Positions 7,497-17,183 of a DNA stretch of 64,000 bases are shown one piece after another (within the stretch, counting starts at the first letter, position 1; each line of letters begins with the position of its first letter). Where the stretch lies: assembly GCF_004016505.1 (NCBI RefSeq), contig NZ_SACR01000003.1, positions 1 to 64,000 on the forward strand, written 5' to 3'. The translations under genes and the position numbers were made by a program. This stretch comes from Rubrivivax rivuli (GTDB lineage: Bacteria; Pseudomonadota; Gammaproteobacteria; Burkholderiales; Burkholderiaceae_C). The notes under the pieces were generated by a model. The model searched no databases. It saw only the letters and a list, made by a program, of their open reading frames with translations, and had not been told where the DNA came from.

Positions 7497-8645
7497 ATGG
7501 AGGTGTTTCACCGAGAGGCGCTCGCTGCAGACCTCGCGAGCAAGGTGCTTTTCCTGGCGCCCACCTCGGCCTCGGGTTCGGGTCTCTTTCTGGCGGCGCC
7601 CCGGCGCACGGGCAAGTCGACCTTCCTGCGCGAAGACCTTCGCCCCCAGCTCGAAAAGCGCGGTGCGCTCGTGGTCTACGTCGACCTCTGGGAAGACCGC
7701 AGGGCCGACCCTGGCGATGTCATCGTGAACTCGGTACGAGCCGAGCTCTCGCGCCACGACGGCGTGCTCAAGCGCCTGGCACGGTCTGCCGGCATGGAGA
7801 AGGTGTCGGTAGGCGACATGGCCTTCTCACTGGACAAGGTGGGTCTGGGCGACGGCATCTCGCTGTCGGCCGCCCTAGCCGCGCTGTCTGATGAAACCGG
7901 GCAAGTCATCGTGCTGATCGTCGACGAAGCTCAGCACGCCATCACCAGCGAGCGCGGCAACGACGCGCTCTTTGCCCTGAAGGCGGCCCGAGACGAGCTC
8001 AACAGCAGCCGACACAAAGGCCTGCGCGTTGTAGCGACGGGCTCCAACCGCGACAAGCTGGCCATGCTGCGCAACAGCCGAGACCAGGCCTTCTACGGCG
8101 CGCCGCTGGTGAGTTTTCCGCCCCTCGGGCGCGACTACGTGGCCTGGTTTTGCGAGCGCGTTGCCTTGGCGGCGTCCCTTGACGTTGACAGCGTCGCGGC
8201 CTTGTTCGATCGCGCCGCGCACCGACCAGAGCTGTTGGGCTCCGCAGCCGATGCTCTGCGTTTCGAGTTCGGCCTGGCGCCGGCAGAAGTGCCTGAGCGC
8301 TTCGCCGGCGCAGTTGAAGTGCAAATCAAGGCCAGCAACGACGAACTTTTGCGCGTGGTCCACAGCCTCACTCCGCTTCAGTCGGCGGTCTTGAAGGTCC
8401 TGGCCAAGCGGGGCGGGGACTACGCGCCCTTTGAGGCGGCCACCCTCCGCGACTACCAAGCTGTGTTGCAAGCAGCCAGCCCAGAGGGCGAGGGCAGGGC
8501 AGACGTGCCCGCCGTGCAGCAGGCCTTGATTGCTCTGCAAGACAAAGCGCTGGTGTGGCGAGCCGCCCGGGGGGTGTACGCCTTGGAAGAGGCATCACTC
8601 GCCGAATTGATGCGGCAGCACGGCTTGCTGGATACCGTGCCCTGA
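7497..8645 (+). CDS. AAA/STAND-type ATP-binding protein
   Basis: This 382-residue ATPase has a Walker A motif (APRRTGKST, about residues 34-42) and a Walker B motif (VIVLIVDEAQHA, about 136-147). An arginine-containing sensor region (VVATGSNRDKLAML) follows. The C-terminal 90 residues (LTPLQSAVLKVLAKRGG to ALVWRAARGVYAL) look like a winged helix. This layout is common in ORC/STAND-like ATPases of mobile and defence regions. CTGGAGG lies before the ATG, and upstream is the TCTATA ladder. It lies between the TPR gene and the type I restriction genes. An immunity or mobile-element role is possible but not shown. Confidence 0.75.
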   Translation: MEVFHREALAADLASKVLFLAPTSASGSGLFLAAPRRTGKSTFLREDLRPQLEKRGALVVYVDLWEDRRADPGDVIVNSVRAELSRHDGVLKRLARSAGMEKVSVGDMAFSLDKVGLGDGISLSAALAALSDETGQVIVLIVDEAQHAITSERGNDALFALKAARDELNSSRHKGLRVVATGSNRDKLAMLRNSRDQAFYGAPLVSFPPLGRDYVAWFCERVALAASLDVDSVAALFDRAAHRPELLGSAADALRFEFGLAPAEVPERFAGAVEVQIKASNDELLRVVHSLTPLQSAVLKVLAKRGGDYAPFEAATLRDYQAVLQAASPEGEGRADVPAVQQALIALQDKALVWRAARGVYALEEASLAELMRQHGLLDTVP

Positions 8646-8790
8646 CGGGGTATGGCTTCCGCGTCGGCCTAGGTAGATACCCTGGCCACTGTTGAAGCAA
8701 ACCCAGGTGGTAAGGCGTCCATGAAGTCGCCAACCTGAGACCAACGAACGTCAAGCCTGCTTCGCCGGCTCCACGACACGACCCGCCCGC

Positions 8791-10626
8791 ATGAACCAAC
8801 AAGCACTCTCCTCCCTCATCTGGTCCGTCGCCGACCTCCTGCGCGGCGACTTCAAGCAAAGCGAGTACGGCCGAGTGATCCTGCCGTTCACCGTGCTCCG
8901 CCGCCTGGACTGCGTGCTTGCGCCCACCAAGGCTGAGGTGCTCAAGGAGTACGCCGCAAAGCAGGCCGCGGGCATCGCCTTCGAGCCCTTCGTCAAGCGC
9001 AAGGCGGGCCTGGACTTCTACAACGTCTCGTCGCTGGACATGGGCAAGCTCATGGGCGACCAGGACAACGTCCGCGCCAACCTGGACAGCTACATCCAGG
9101 GTTTCGCGCCCGACGTGCGTTCGATCTTCGAGCACTTCGACTTCGCGGCAACGGTCGAGCGGCTGCACAAGGCCAAGCTGCTGTACCTGGTGACCGAGAA
9201 GTTCGCCGGCTTCAACCTGCACCCCAGCTCAGTGGACAACATGCAGATGGGCCTGGTCTTCGAGGAGCTGATCCGCAAGTTCGCCGAGATCTCCAACGAG
9301 ACCGCCGGCGAACACTTCACCCCGCGCGAGGTGATCCGCCTGATGGTGAACCTGCTGTTCATCGAGGACAGCGACGCCCTGACCAAGCCGGGCGTGGTGC
9401 GCACGATGTACGACCCGACTGCCGGCACCGGCGGCATGTTGTCGGTGGCGGGCGAGTACCTGGCCGAGCTGAACCCAAAGGCCCGGCTGACGCTCTTCGG
9501 CCAGGAGCTGAACCCCGAGTCGCACGCGATCTGCAAGGCCGACATGCTGATCCGCGGCCAGGACATCAGCAACATCATCCTCGGCAACACGCTCAGTGAC
9601 GATGGCCTGCTGGGCAAGCTGTTCGACTACATGCTGTCCAACCCTCCCTTCGGCGTGGAGTGGAAAAAGATCGAGAAGGCCATCCGCGACGAGTACGAGA
9701 AGCAGGGCTACACCGGCCGCTTCGGGCCCGGCCTGCCCCGCGTGTCGGACGGCTCGCTGCTGTTCCTGCTGCACCTTCTCAGCAAGATGCGCCCGGCCGT
9801 GCAAGGCGGCAGCCGTGTCGGCATCGTGCTCAACGGCTCACCGCTGTTTACCGGCGGAGCCGGTTCGGGCGAGTCCGAGATCAGGCGCTACGTCCTGGAA
9901 AACGACCTGGTCGAGGCCATCGTCGCGCTGCCCACGGACATGTTCTACAACACCGGCATCAGCACCTACATCTGGATCCTGAGCAACCGCAAGCCCGAGG
10001 ACCGCAAGGGCTACGTGCAGCTCATCGACGCCTCAAGCTTCTGGCAGAAGATGCGCAAGACCCTGGGCTCGAAGCGCAAGGAGATGAGTGACGAGCACAT
10101 CGCCCAGGTGACCAAGATGTTCGGCGACTTCGTCGAAGCCAGCCTGGTGACGGTGGTGGGCGCAGACGGCAAGGAAGTCGGCCGCCAGGTGCTGATGGAC
10201 GGCGAGACGCTGCCCGGCGCACCCGCCGGCGGCAAGGTGAGGGGGGTGCCGGTCTCGCGCATCTTCCGCAACGAGGACTTCGGCTACCGGACGATCACGG
10301 TGGAGCGGCCCCTGCGCGACGAAGCCGGCAAGCTCATCCTGGGTGAGAAAGGCAAGCTCAAGGGCAAGCCTCAGCCTGACAGCAGCCTGCGCGACGCCGA
10401 GAACGTGCCGCTGTCAGAAGACGTAGATAGGTTTTTCAAGCGCGAGGTGCTCCCTCATGCACCGGACGCCTGGATCGACCACGAGAAGACCAAGGTCGGT
10501 TACGAAATTCCGTTCAACCGGCACTTCTACGTCTTTGAGCCGCCGCGCGAGCTGGCCGAGATCGACACCGACCTGAAGAAGGTCACCGACCGCATCAAGG
10601 CCATGATCGAGGGGCTGTCGGCATGA
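8791..10626 (+). CDS. hsdM: type I restriction-modification methyltransferase subunit HsdM
   Basis: This 611-residue adenine-N6 methyltransferase subunit has an N-terminal HsdM helical domain (residues 5-150). The SAM-binding motif is DPTAGTGG (208-215) and the catalytic motif IV is NPPFG (284-288, in [11 protein letters not shown]). With HsdS it methylates the target; with HsdR it forms the restriction complex. The C-terminus (about 500-600) carries a long charged segment that ends in a helix for subunit contact. Its stop overlaps the hsdS start by four bases (ATGA). Because HsdS is disrupted, HsdM alone should not methylate specific sites unless another HsdS is available in the cell. Confidence 0.95.
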   Translation: MNQQALSSLIWSVADLLRGDFKQSEYGRVILPFTVLRRLDCVLAPTKAEVLKEYAAKQAAGIAFEPFVKRKAGLDFYNVSSLDMGKLMGDQDNVRANLDSYIQGFAPDVRSIFEHFDFAATVERLHKAKLLYLVTEKFAGFNLHPSSVDNMQMGLVFEELIRKFAEISNETAGEHFTPREVIRLMVNLLFIEDSDALTKPGVVRTMYDPTAGTGGMLSVAGEYLAELNPKARLTLFGQELNPESHAICKADMLIRGQDISNIILGNTLSDDGLLGKLFDYMLSNPPFGVEWKKIEKAIRDEYEKQGYTGRFGPGLPRVSDGSLLFLLHLLSKMRPAVQGGSRVGIVLNGSPLFTGGAGSGESEIRRYVLENDLVEAIVALPTDMFYNTGISTYIWILSNRKPEDRKGYVQLIDASSFWQKMRKTLGSKRKEMSDEHIAQVTKMFGDFVEASLVTVVGADGKEVGRQVLMDGETLPGAPAGGKVRGVPVSRIFRNEDFGYRTITVERPLRDEAGKLILGEKGKLKGKPQPDSSLRDAENVPLSEDVDRFFKREVLPHAPDAWIDHEKTKVGYEIPFNRHFYVFEPPRELAEIDTDLKKVTDRIKAMIEGLSA

Positions 10627-11655
10627 GCTTTCCTCCATATCCGGCCTACAAGCATTCGCGCATCGAGCAACTGGGCGATGTCCCGGAACACTGGGAGATC
10701 GTCCCCGTGAAGCGCTGCTTGAAATCGGTCATTCAAGGCTGGAGCCCGCAGTGCGAGAACTATCCGGCCGATGCCGGACAGTGGGGTGTCCTCAAGGTGG
10801 GTTGCGTGAATGGCGGATCGTTCGATCCGTCTGAGAACAAGGCACTCCCATCGACTCTCGAACCGCTACCCGATCTTTCGATTCGCCGAGGGGACGTGCT
10901 TGTATCGAGAGCCAACACCCGGGAGTTGGTCGGCAGCGTGGCCGTGGCCGAACGCGACTATGAATGGCTCATGCTCTGCGACAAGCTCTATCGGCTCAGG
11001 GTCGATGAGCAGAGGTGTGATGCAGCGTTCCTTGCCAGTTCCCTGTCGACACCTGCAGCACGAGGGGTGATAGAAGCGACGGCTTCCGGAGCAAGCAGCT
11101 CCATGTTGAACATTGGCCAAGCAGCGATCACTGGCATGTTCATCGCGGTCCCTCCGCTCAAAGAGCAGCAGGCCCTAGTCGCCTTCGTTCAGAACGAAGC
11201 GGCCAAGATCGATGCTTTGGTCGAAGAGCAGCAGCGCCTGATCAACCTGCTGAAAGAGAAGCGCCATGCGGTGATCTCGCAGGCCATCACCAAGGGGCTG
11301 AATGCGGACGTGCCAATGCGGGATTCAGGGGTGGCGTGGTTGGGGAAGGTGCCGGCGCATTGGCGTGTTCTGCGCCTCAAGCTCATTACAGACAGCATCA
11401 AGGCAGGCCCGTTTGGTTCAGCGCTTACTAAGGATCAGTACGTCGACTCCGGGTATCGCGTGTACGGACAGGAGCAAGTTATTCCCGGCGACTTCTCAGT
11501 TGGCGACTACTACATCACTGCTGACAAGTTCGCGGAGCTAAGGCAGTACGAGACACGCCCTGGCGACATCTTGATCAGTTGCGTTGGTACCTTTGGAAAG
11601 ATTGCACTGGTTCCGTCGGGCATCGAGGCTGGAATCATCAATCCGCGCCTGCTAA
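10623..11655 (+). pseudogene. hsdS: hsdS specificity subunit, 5' part (split by IS5 element)
   Basis: This part encodes about 344 residues of a type I specificity subunit. The first target-recognition domain starts with RIEQLGDVPEHWEIVPVKRCL. A central conserved helix (KEQQALVAFVQNEAAKIDALVEEQQRLINLLKEKRHAVISQAITKG) follows, then the start of the second recognition domain (GVAWLGKVPAHWRVLRLK). The frame is broken at 11655 by an IS5-family element, and translation would run 21 codons into the insertion and stop. Joining 11655 to 12851 restores one frame of 458 codons, a normal HsdS length. Confidence 0.93.
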
Positions 11656-12846
11656 GGAGAGTCTGCAAAACCCCGCGCAGAACGCGCGGTGGGGTTGGCT
11701 TTGTGGCTGGCATGCCGTGATGCGGAATCTGTCGAGGTGCTGAGCGCGAGGCGCTTCGCGCAGCTCGTGATTTCGAGCCCTTCGGCTGCCTTGCGCTGGA
11801 TCGCAGACGCACTCATCCCCGCGCTCCGAGGACTTGCCGCCGAGCCATCCACAGATTGCTCAGCGCGAACAGCATCGTCAGCCGCGCGGTGTTCTTGGCC
11901 AGGCCGCGGTAGCGCACCTTGGTATGGCCGAACTGCTGCTTGACGACGCGGAACGGGTGCTCGACCTTGGCCCTCACGCTGGCCTTGATCTGTTCAGCTT
12001 TCTCCAGCAACCGCGCCCACTTCTTGGTCGTGTCCAACGCCTTGCGCTTGCCCGGCTGCATGGCCACGAACCAGGTCGGCCCCTGGGCCTCCGGTCGCTT
12101 GTCCACTCCACGGTAGCCGGCGTCACCAAACGCTGCAGTCTCTTGCCCGTGCAAGAGCGCGCCGGCCTGCGTCACGTCGTTGACGTTGGCCGCAGTGCCA
12201 ATGACCGTGTGCACCAGCCTCGACTCGGCATCCACCCCGATGTGCGCCTTCATGCCGAAGTGCCATTGCTTGCCCTTCTTGGTCTGGTGCATCTCGGGAT
12301 CGCGCTCGCCGCTCTTGTTCTTGGTCGAACTCGGCGCGGCGATGATGGTGGCGTCTACCACGGTGCCGGTCTTGAGCATCAGGCCATGCTTGGCCAAGCC
12401 CGCGTTGATGGTGCCCAGCACCTGAGGCGCGAGTTCGTGCTTCTCCAGCAGGTGCCGGAACCGCAGGATGGTGGTCTCGTCGGGCATACGCGCGGCGCCT
12501 TCGAGGCCGGCGAAACGGCGGTACAGCGGTCGCTCGTGCAACTCCTCTTCCATTGCCGGATCGCTGAGGTTCCACCAGAGCTGCAAGCAGTGGATGCGCA
12601 GCATGGTCTCGATGGGGAACGGAGGTCGACCGCCCAGCGCCTGGTGCGCACCTCGGGCATGGGACCGGATCAGCTCAACCAACGCGGCCCAGGGCACGAC
12701 CTGGTTCATCTCGTCGAGGAAGACCTCCTTGCGGGTCTTCTTGGGCAGTGGGTCCAGTCCAAACGTCATCTGATCCATGCCTTGCATCGTCCAACGCCGT
12801 CAAGCCGTGCGCCAGTCGGAATGACGAGAGGTTTTGCAGACTGTCC
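11656..12846 (-). mobile_element. complete IS5-family insertion sequence (1191 bp)
   Basis: The ends are imperfect inverted repeats: GGAGAGTCTGCAAAACC at 11656-11672 and, as reverse complement, GGACAGTCTGCAAAACC at 12830-12846. The host sequence CTAA is duplicated on both sides (11652-11655 and 12847-12850), matching the CTAA/YTAR target preference of IS5. One intact transposase is carried on the minus strand. The clean duplication and intact frame argue for recent insertion. Confidence 0.95.
11813..12787 (-). CDS. IS5-family transposase
   Basis: This 324-residue DDE transposase has an N-terminal DUF772-type domain (VFLDEMNQVVPWAALVELI, then PIETMLRIHCLQLWWNLSDPAMEEEL). The catalytic acids are visible as D in VVDATIIAAPSST, D in AAFGDAGYRG and E in VRAKVEHPFRVVK. 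This last motif is the usual IS5 Y-(2)-R-(3)-E-like region. It acts only on the element's own ends. The frame appears complete from the ATG at 12787 and nothing suggests inactivation. Confidence 0.95.
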   Translation of the reverse strand: MQGMDQMTFGLDPLPKKTRKEVFLDEMNQVVPWAALVELIRSHARGAHQALGGRPPFPIETMLRIHCLQLWWNLSDPAMEEELHERPLYRRFAGLEGAARMPDETTILRFRHLLEKHELAPQVLGTINAGLAKHGLMLKTGTVVDATIIAAPSSTKNKSGERDPEMHQTKKGKQWHFGMKAHIGVDAESRLVHTVIGTAANVNDVTQAGALLHGQETAAFGDAGYRGVDKRPEAQGPTWFVAMQPGKRKALDTTKKWARLLEKAEQIKASVRAKVEHPFRVVKQQFGHTKVRYRGLAKNTARLTMLFALSNLWMARRQVLGARG

Positions 12847-13194
12847 CTAAGGCTCCGCGTCGGCCCACTAGCAAGCCCTGAATATCTCTGCACGGTGCTT
12901 CGTAGCAATGTCACGTTCGAGCAATTCGCGCTCGCGAGCAGGGGCGGCACGATGGATGTCATCAATATTGGAACGCTTGCAGACATCCATATCGCCGTTC
13001 CTCCCCTCGATGAGCAACTCCGGATCGTCGCTGAAGTGGCGGACAAATCCAACAGGTTCGAGTTGCTAGCGAAAGAAGCGGAGACGGCCATAGCCCTTCT
13101 CCAGGAACGCCGCGCCGCCCTGATATCCGCCGCTGTTACCGGCAAGATCGACGTCTGTAGCCTGTCGCTGCACGCAGAGGAAGTAGCCGCATGA
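12847..13194 (+). pseudogene. hsdS: hsdS specificity subunit, 3' part
   Basis: This continues the second target-recognition domain (RLRVGPLASPEYLCTVLRS, then NIGTLADIHIAVPPLDEQLRIVAEV) and ends with the C-terminal conserved helix (ETAIALLQERRAALISAAVTGKID). The first four bases are the duplicated CTAA. Read after removal of the insertion, it is in frame with the 5' part. Its stop overlaps the hsdR start in ATGA, so hsdR translation was probably coupled to hsdS and may now be reduced. Confidence 0.92.
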
Positions 13195-16100
13195 GCATCC
13201 ACAAGGAAATCCACCTCGAAGATGAGATCTGCGCCGACCTGAAGGCGGCGGGCTGGCTCTACGACGCCGCCGATGCTGGCCGCTACGACCGCCCGCAGGC
13301 GCTGTTCGTTGATGACGCCGTGGCCTGGATCCAGGCCAGCCAGCCCAAAGCCTGGGAAGCGATACATAAGAGCCACGGTGCCGCCGCAGCCAAGGTGGTC
13401 GCCGAGCGCCTGCGCAAGGCGCTGGATAGCCAGGGCGCGCTGGCGGTGCTGCGCCAGGGCTTCGAGATGATCGGCCTCAAACACGCGGTGGCCATGTGCC
13501 AGTTCAAGCCCGCTCTTGCCATGAACGCCGACCTGCAGGCCAGGTACGCCGCCAACCGGCTGCGCGTGGTGCGTCAGGTGCACTACTCCGTCCACCATGA
13601 AAACAGCATCGACCTGGTGCTGTTCGTCAACGGCATCCCGGTGGCCACGGCCGAGCTGAAGAGCCACTACACGCAGGGCGTGCAGGACGCGGTCTACCAG
13701 TACAAGACCGACCGTGAACCGTTCTTCAAGCCCAAGAACGTGGCCGAGCCGCTGCTGGCCTTCCCTGGCGGGGCGCTAGTGCACTTCGCCGTGAGCAACG
13801 CGGCGGCCGAGATGACGACCCGGCTGGCCGGCCTGGACACCACCTTCCTGCCGTTCAATCAGGGCAACGCCGGCGGGGCGGGCAACCCGCCGAACCCGGC
13901 CGGCATCGCCACCGACTACCTGTGGAAGGAGATCTGGCAGCGCGACAGCTTCCTGCAGATCCTTGGGCGCTACCTAGTTCCGGTGAAGAACGCCAAGAAG
14001 CAGCTGGTGGGCTGGATCTTCCCGCGGTACCACCAGCTCACTGTCACGCGCAAGCTGGTGGCGGCTGTGACCGCAGAAGGCCCGGGGGGCAAGTACCTAA
14101 TCCAGCATTCAGCCGGCTCAGGCAAGACGAACTCGATCGCCTGGACCGCCCACTGTCTGGCTGACCTGCACGACGCTGCAGACCAGAAGGTCTTCGACAC
14201 GGTCATCGTGGTGTCGGACCGCACGGTGCTGGACGACCAACTCAGCGAAGCCATCATGTCCTTCGAGCGTACGGCGGGCGTGGTGGCGGTGATCAAGGGC
14301 GAGGGTGCCAGCAAGAGCAAAGAACTGGCCGAGGCGCTTTCGGGCGGCAAGAAGATCGTGGTGTGCACGCTGCAGACCTTCCCCTTCGCGCTGGAGGAGG
14401 TGCGCAAGCTGGCCGCCACCAAGAAGAAGCGCTTCGCGGTCATCGCCGACGAGGCGCATTCGTCGCAGTCGAACGAAACCGCCGCGAAGCTGAAGCTGGT
14501 GCTCAGCGCAGCCGAGATGGCCGAGCTGATCGACGGCGGCACCGTCAGCGCCGAAGAGGTGCTGGCTGCGCAGATGGCGGCCAAGGCTGGCGACGACGAG
14601 AACGCGGGCATCACCTTCGTGGCGTTCACGGCCACGCCCAAAGACAAGACGCTGCAGCTGTTCGGCACACGGCCTGACCCCAGTCGCAAGCCGGCACCCG
14701 ACAACATCCCGGCACCCTTCCACGTTTACTCGATGCGGCAGGCCATCGAGGAGAAGTTCATCTTGGACGTGCTGGAGACCTACACCTCCTACAAGATTGC
14801 CTTCTCACTGGCCCACAACGGCAAGCTGATCGAGTCTGCCGAGGTGGACAAGTCGGAAGCCATGAAGGGCATCATGGGTTGGGTGCGGCTGCACGAGTAC
14901 AACATCGCGCAGCGCGTGCAGGTGGTGGTCGAGCACTTCCGCAAGCATGTGGCCGGCCTCCTGGGTGGCAAAGCCAAGGCCATGGTGGTGACCGGCAGCC
15001 GCAAGGAGGCCGTGCGCTGGCAAAGGGCCACGCGCAAGTACATCGCCGACCACGGCTACAAGATCGACACGCTGGTTGCCTTCTCGGGCGAGGTCATCGA
15101 CCCGGAGAGTGGGCATGACCCCTTCACCGAGAACAGCCACGAGCTGAACCCCAGGCTGAACGGCCAGGACATCCGCAACGCCTTCAAGGGCGAGGACTAC
15201 CAGTTGCTGCTGGTGGCCAACAAGTTCCAGACCGGCTTCGACCAGCCCCTGCTGTGCGCCATGTACGTGGACAAGAAGCTGGGCGGCATCCAGGCCGTGC
15301 AGACCCTGTCGCGGCTGAATCGCTGCTACCCGGGCAAGGACCAGACCTACGTCGTCGACTTCGTCAACGACGCGGCCGACATCCTGGCCGCGTTCAAGCC
15401 GTACTACGAGACGGCGGAACTGTCAGGCGTGACCGACCCCGACAACGTGCTGACCTTGAAGGCGAAGCTAGACGGCCAGGCGCTGTATGAACCTTTCGAG
15501 GTGGACCGCGTTGTCAACGTGGCGCTGAAGGGCAAGAAGGCCAAGCAGTCTGAGCTGGACGCCGCCACTACACCGGTGGCTAGCCGGCTGCTGCTGTCCT
15601 ACGCTGAAGCAAAGAAGGCCTTCGAGGCGGCCACGCCAGGCAATCAGCAGGCCCAGGCCGCCAAAGACAAGATGGATTCGTTGATCCTGTTCAAGAGCGA
15701 CATCGCCGCCTACGTACGCATGTACGGCTTCCTGTCGCAGATCTTTGACTACGGCAACACCGACGTGGAGAAGCGGTCGATCTTTTTCCGCCTCCTGCAC
15801 CCGCTCCTGACCTTCGGCCGCGAGCGTGAGGGGGTGGACCTTTCTGCGTTGAAGCTGGCGGCGTACACCATCAAGAACATCGGCGACCCGAACCTGAGCC
15901 TGGCGACAGGAGACGCAGTCAAGATCGACCCGACGAGTGAGATCGGATCAGGGGCGGTGCAAGACAAGACCAAGATCGCACTGGCCGAACTCATCGCCAA
16001 GGTGAACGATCTGTTCGAGGGCGACCTGACACCCGGCGACAAGCTGGTCTACGTCAACGACGTGATCAAGGGCAAGCTGATGGAGTCGGAAAAGCTGGCC

Positions 16101-16328
16101 GAGCAGGCCGTGAACAACACCAAAGAGCGTTTCGACGGCTCGCCTGACATCGACCGCGAGCTCGAAAATGCCATCGTTGAAGCAATGGACGCACACAGCT
16201 TGATGAGCAGGCAAGCGCTGGAGTCACCGTCGGTCAGGGCGGAACTGAAGGCAACGCTGCTCGGCGCGGCCGGGCTGTGGCAGGCGTTGAGGCAGCGGAG
16301 AGGGGATGCGGCATCGCCGTTGAGCTGA
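13191..16328 (+). CDS. hsdR: type I restriction endonuclease subunit HsdR
   Basis: This 1045-residue motor-nuclease subunit has an N-terminal nuclease domain with a PD-(D/E)xK-like core: D141 in SIDLVLFVNG and E155-x-K157 in TAELKS. The superfamily 2 helicase domains have Walker A HSAGSGKT (about 306-313) and a DEAH box in VIADEAHSS (about 420-423). The C-terminal helical domain contacts the methyltransferase core. It translocates DNA and cleaves away from unmodified sites when assembled with HsdM2S. It appears intact. It starts in a four-base overlap with hsdS. Confidence 0.94.
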   Translation: MSIHKEIHLEDEICADLKAAGWLYDAADAGRYDRPQALFVDDAVAWIQASQPKAWEAIHKSHGAAAAKVVAERLRKALDSQGALAVLRQGFEMIGLKHAVAMCQFKPALAMNADLQARYAANRLRVVRQVHYSVHHENSIDLVLFVNGIPVATAELKSHYTQGVQDAVYQYKTDREPFFKPKNVAEPLLAFPGGALVHFAVSNAAAEMTTRLAGLDTTFLPFNQGNAGGAGNPPNPAGIATDYLWKEIWQRDSFLQILGRYLVPVKNAKKQLVGWIFPRYHQLTVTRKLVAAVTAEGPGGKYLIQHSAGSGKTNSIAWTAHCLADLHDAADQKVFDTVIVVSDRTVLDDQLSEAIMSFERTAGVVAVIKGEGASKSKELAEALSGGKKIVVCTLQTFPFALEEVRKLAATKKKRFAVIADEAHSSQSNETAAKLKLVLSAAEMAELIDGGTVSAEEVLAAQMAAKAGDDENAGITFVAFTATPKDKTLQLFGTRPDPSRKPAPDNIPAPFHVYSMRQAIEEKFILDVLETYTSYKIAFSLAHNGKLIESAEVDKSEAMKGIMGWVRLHEYNIAQRVQVVVEHFRKHVAGLLGGKAKAMVVTGSRKEAVRWQRATRKYIADHGYKIDTLVAFSGEVIDPESGHDPFTENSHELNPRLNGQDIRNAFKGEDYQLLLVANKFQTGFDQPLLCAMYVDKKLGGIQAVQTLSRLNRCYPGKDQTYVVDFVNDAADILAAFKPYYETAELSGVTDPDNVLTLKAKLDGQALYEPFEVDRVVNVALKGKKAKQSELDAATTPVASRLLLSYAEAKKAFEAATPGNQQAQAAKDKMDSLILFKSDIAAYVRMYGFLSQIFDYGNTDVEKRSIFFRLLHPLLTFGREREGVDLSALKLAAYTIKNIGDPNLSLATGDAVKIDPTSEIGSGAVQDKTKIALAELIAKVNDLFEGDLTPGDKLVYVNDVIKGKLMESEKLAEQAVNNTKERFDGSPDIDRELENAIVEAMDAHSLMSRQALESPSVRAELKATLLGAAGLWQALRQRRGDAASPLS

Positions 16329-16809
16329 CGGTTTGCGGCCGTCGGCGTTGCAGCGGTTGCGGCCGGTCGCCGCCAGCCCTCGAACTCACGGTCTCGGACA
16401 CCTTGCAGTCGTTCGAGCTCGCACCGGGTGGCGCCTCCTCCGGCCGCTTACAGGGGTACTGCTGACATTGCCGGCGACCGCGGTGGCGGCCGGAGGCGCA
16501 GACCCTTCAACCCACGTCAAACCTCGTCACGGCCAGGTCGAACGACTGCTCCTACTAGGCTCGACGGGTCACTGCCGACCCTGAACAGCCATTCGTTGTC
16601 TGGATCGCGCCGCCCTGAAGCTGCCGGTCGGATAACCCCTCAGTTACTGGTGTAGTGTCCCGAAGCGAAGTGCACACGCCGCCGGGCGTAAACCTCAGGC
16701 CCCACCACCTTCGGCGCGTCACTCGGCGGCGCTTACCCGAGCGTTGAACTCTTCGACGTCGAAGGCACGGGTGTAACAGGGCTGACCGGTTCCAGACCGT
16801 CAGAGGAGC
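16329..16809. other. non-coding stretch after hsdR
   Basis: I see no supportable gene here. It carries degenerate GGTCGCCG and GTCGAACGACTGCT motifs of the kind that recur in other intergenic gaps of this window (39.0, 48.7, 50.1 and 63.0 kb). Confidence 0.5.
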
Positions 16810-17030
16810 CTGACCCCGGATGACTGGGATTGCCCAGCACTTTCATGAACTCCGGACACCCATCATCGCCACCCAAACCATAAGGCGGGCAAGCGTTCTC
16901 GCCCTCGATGCACCGGGCGACTTCCAGCGAAGCTTCAAGCCAGACGATCTCGTCGATCTCGACGGTTTGCCACCAGCTGTCGACGACGCTGTAGAGACGT
17001 TGGCACGGGTTACCCCGCGCTGGCGGCGCG
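16810..17030 (-). pseudogene. decayed fragment of a pRiA4b ORF-3-like protein
   Basis: Read on the minus strand, one frame gives VARCIEGENACPPYGLGGDD and then GCPEFMKVLGNPSHPG. This closely follows the C-terminal signature of the plasmid pRiA4b ORF-3 family (RCxxGxxACPPExxGGxxGYxxFLxxLxDPxHPE). Upstream, LYSVVDSWWQTVEIDEIVWL lies where that family has YDFGDDWEHxVxVE, but with the key acids changed. There is no start codon or full-length frame. It is a relic on a mobile-DNA margin. Confidence 0.55.
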
Positions 17031-17183
17031 CCTCTACCACCACGCCGGCTCTCGATTGCTTGATTGCCGCGGTGGGGCCGACCCCTGCGCGAGGGGATCT
17101 TGCCAGACGCGACATGGCTGGGCTCCTTCGGACCCTTGCCGGCGCGGTTGTGCTCTGACCGTAGCTGCCGCGATCGCCATCCG

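Noticed and set aside
16820..17158. A 112-residue plus-strand frame
   Set aside because: The minus strand of the same DNA shows the pRiA4b ORF-3-like signature, so this frame is a shadow of a relic.
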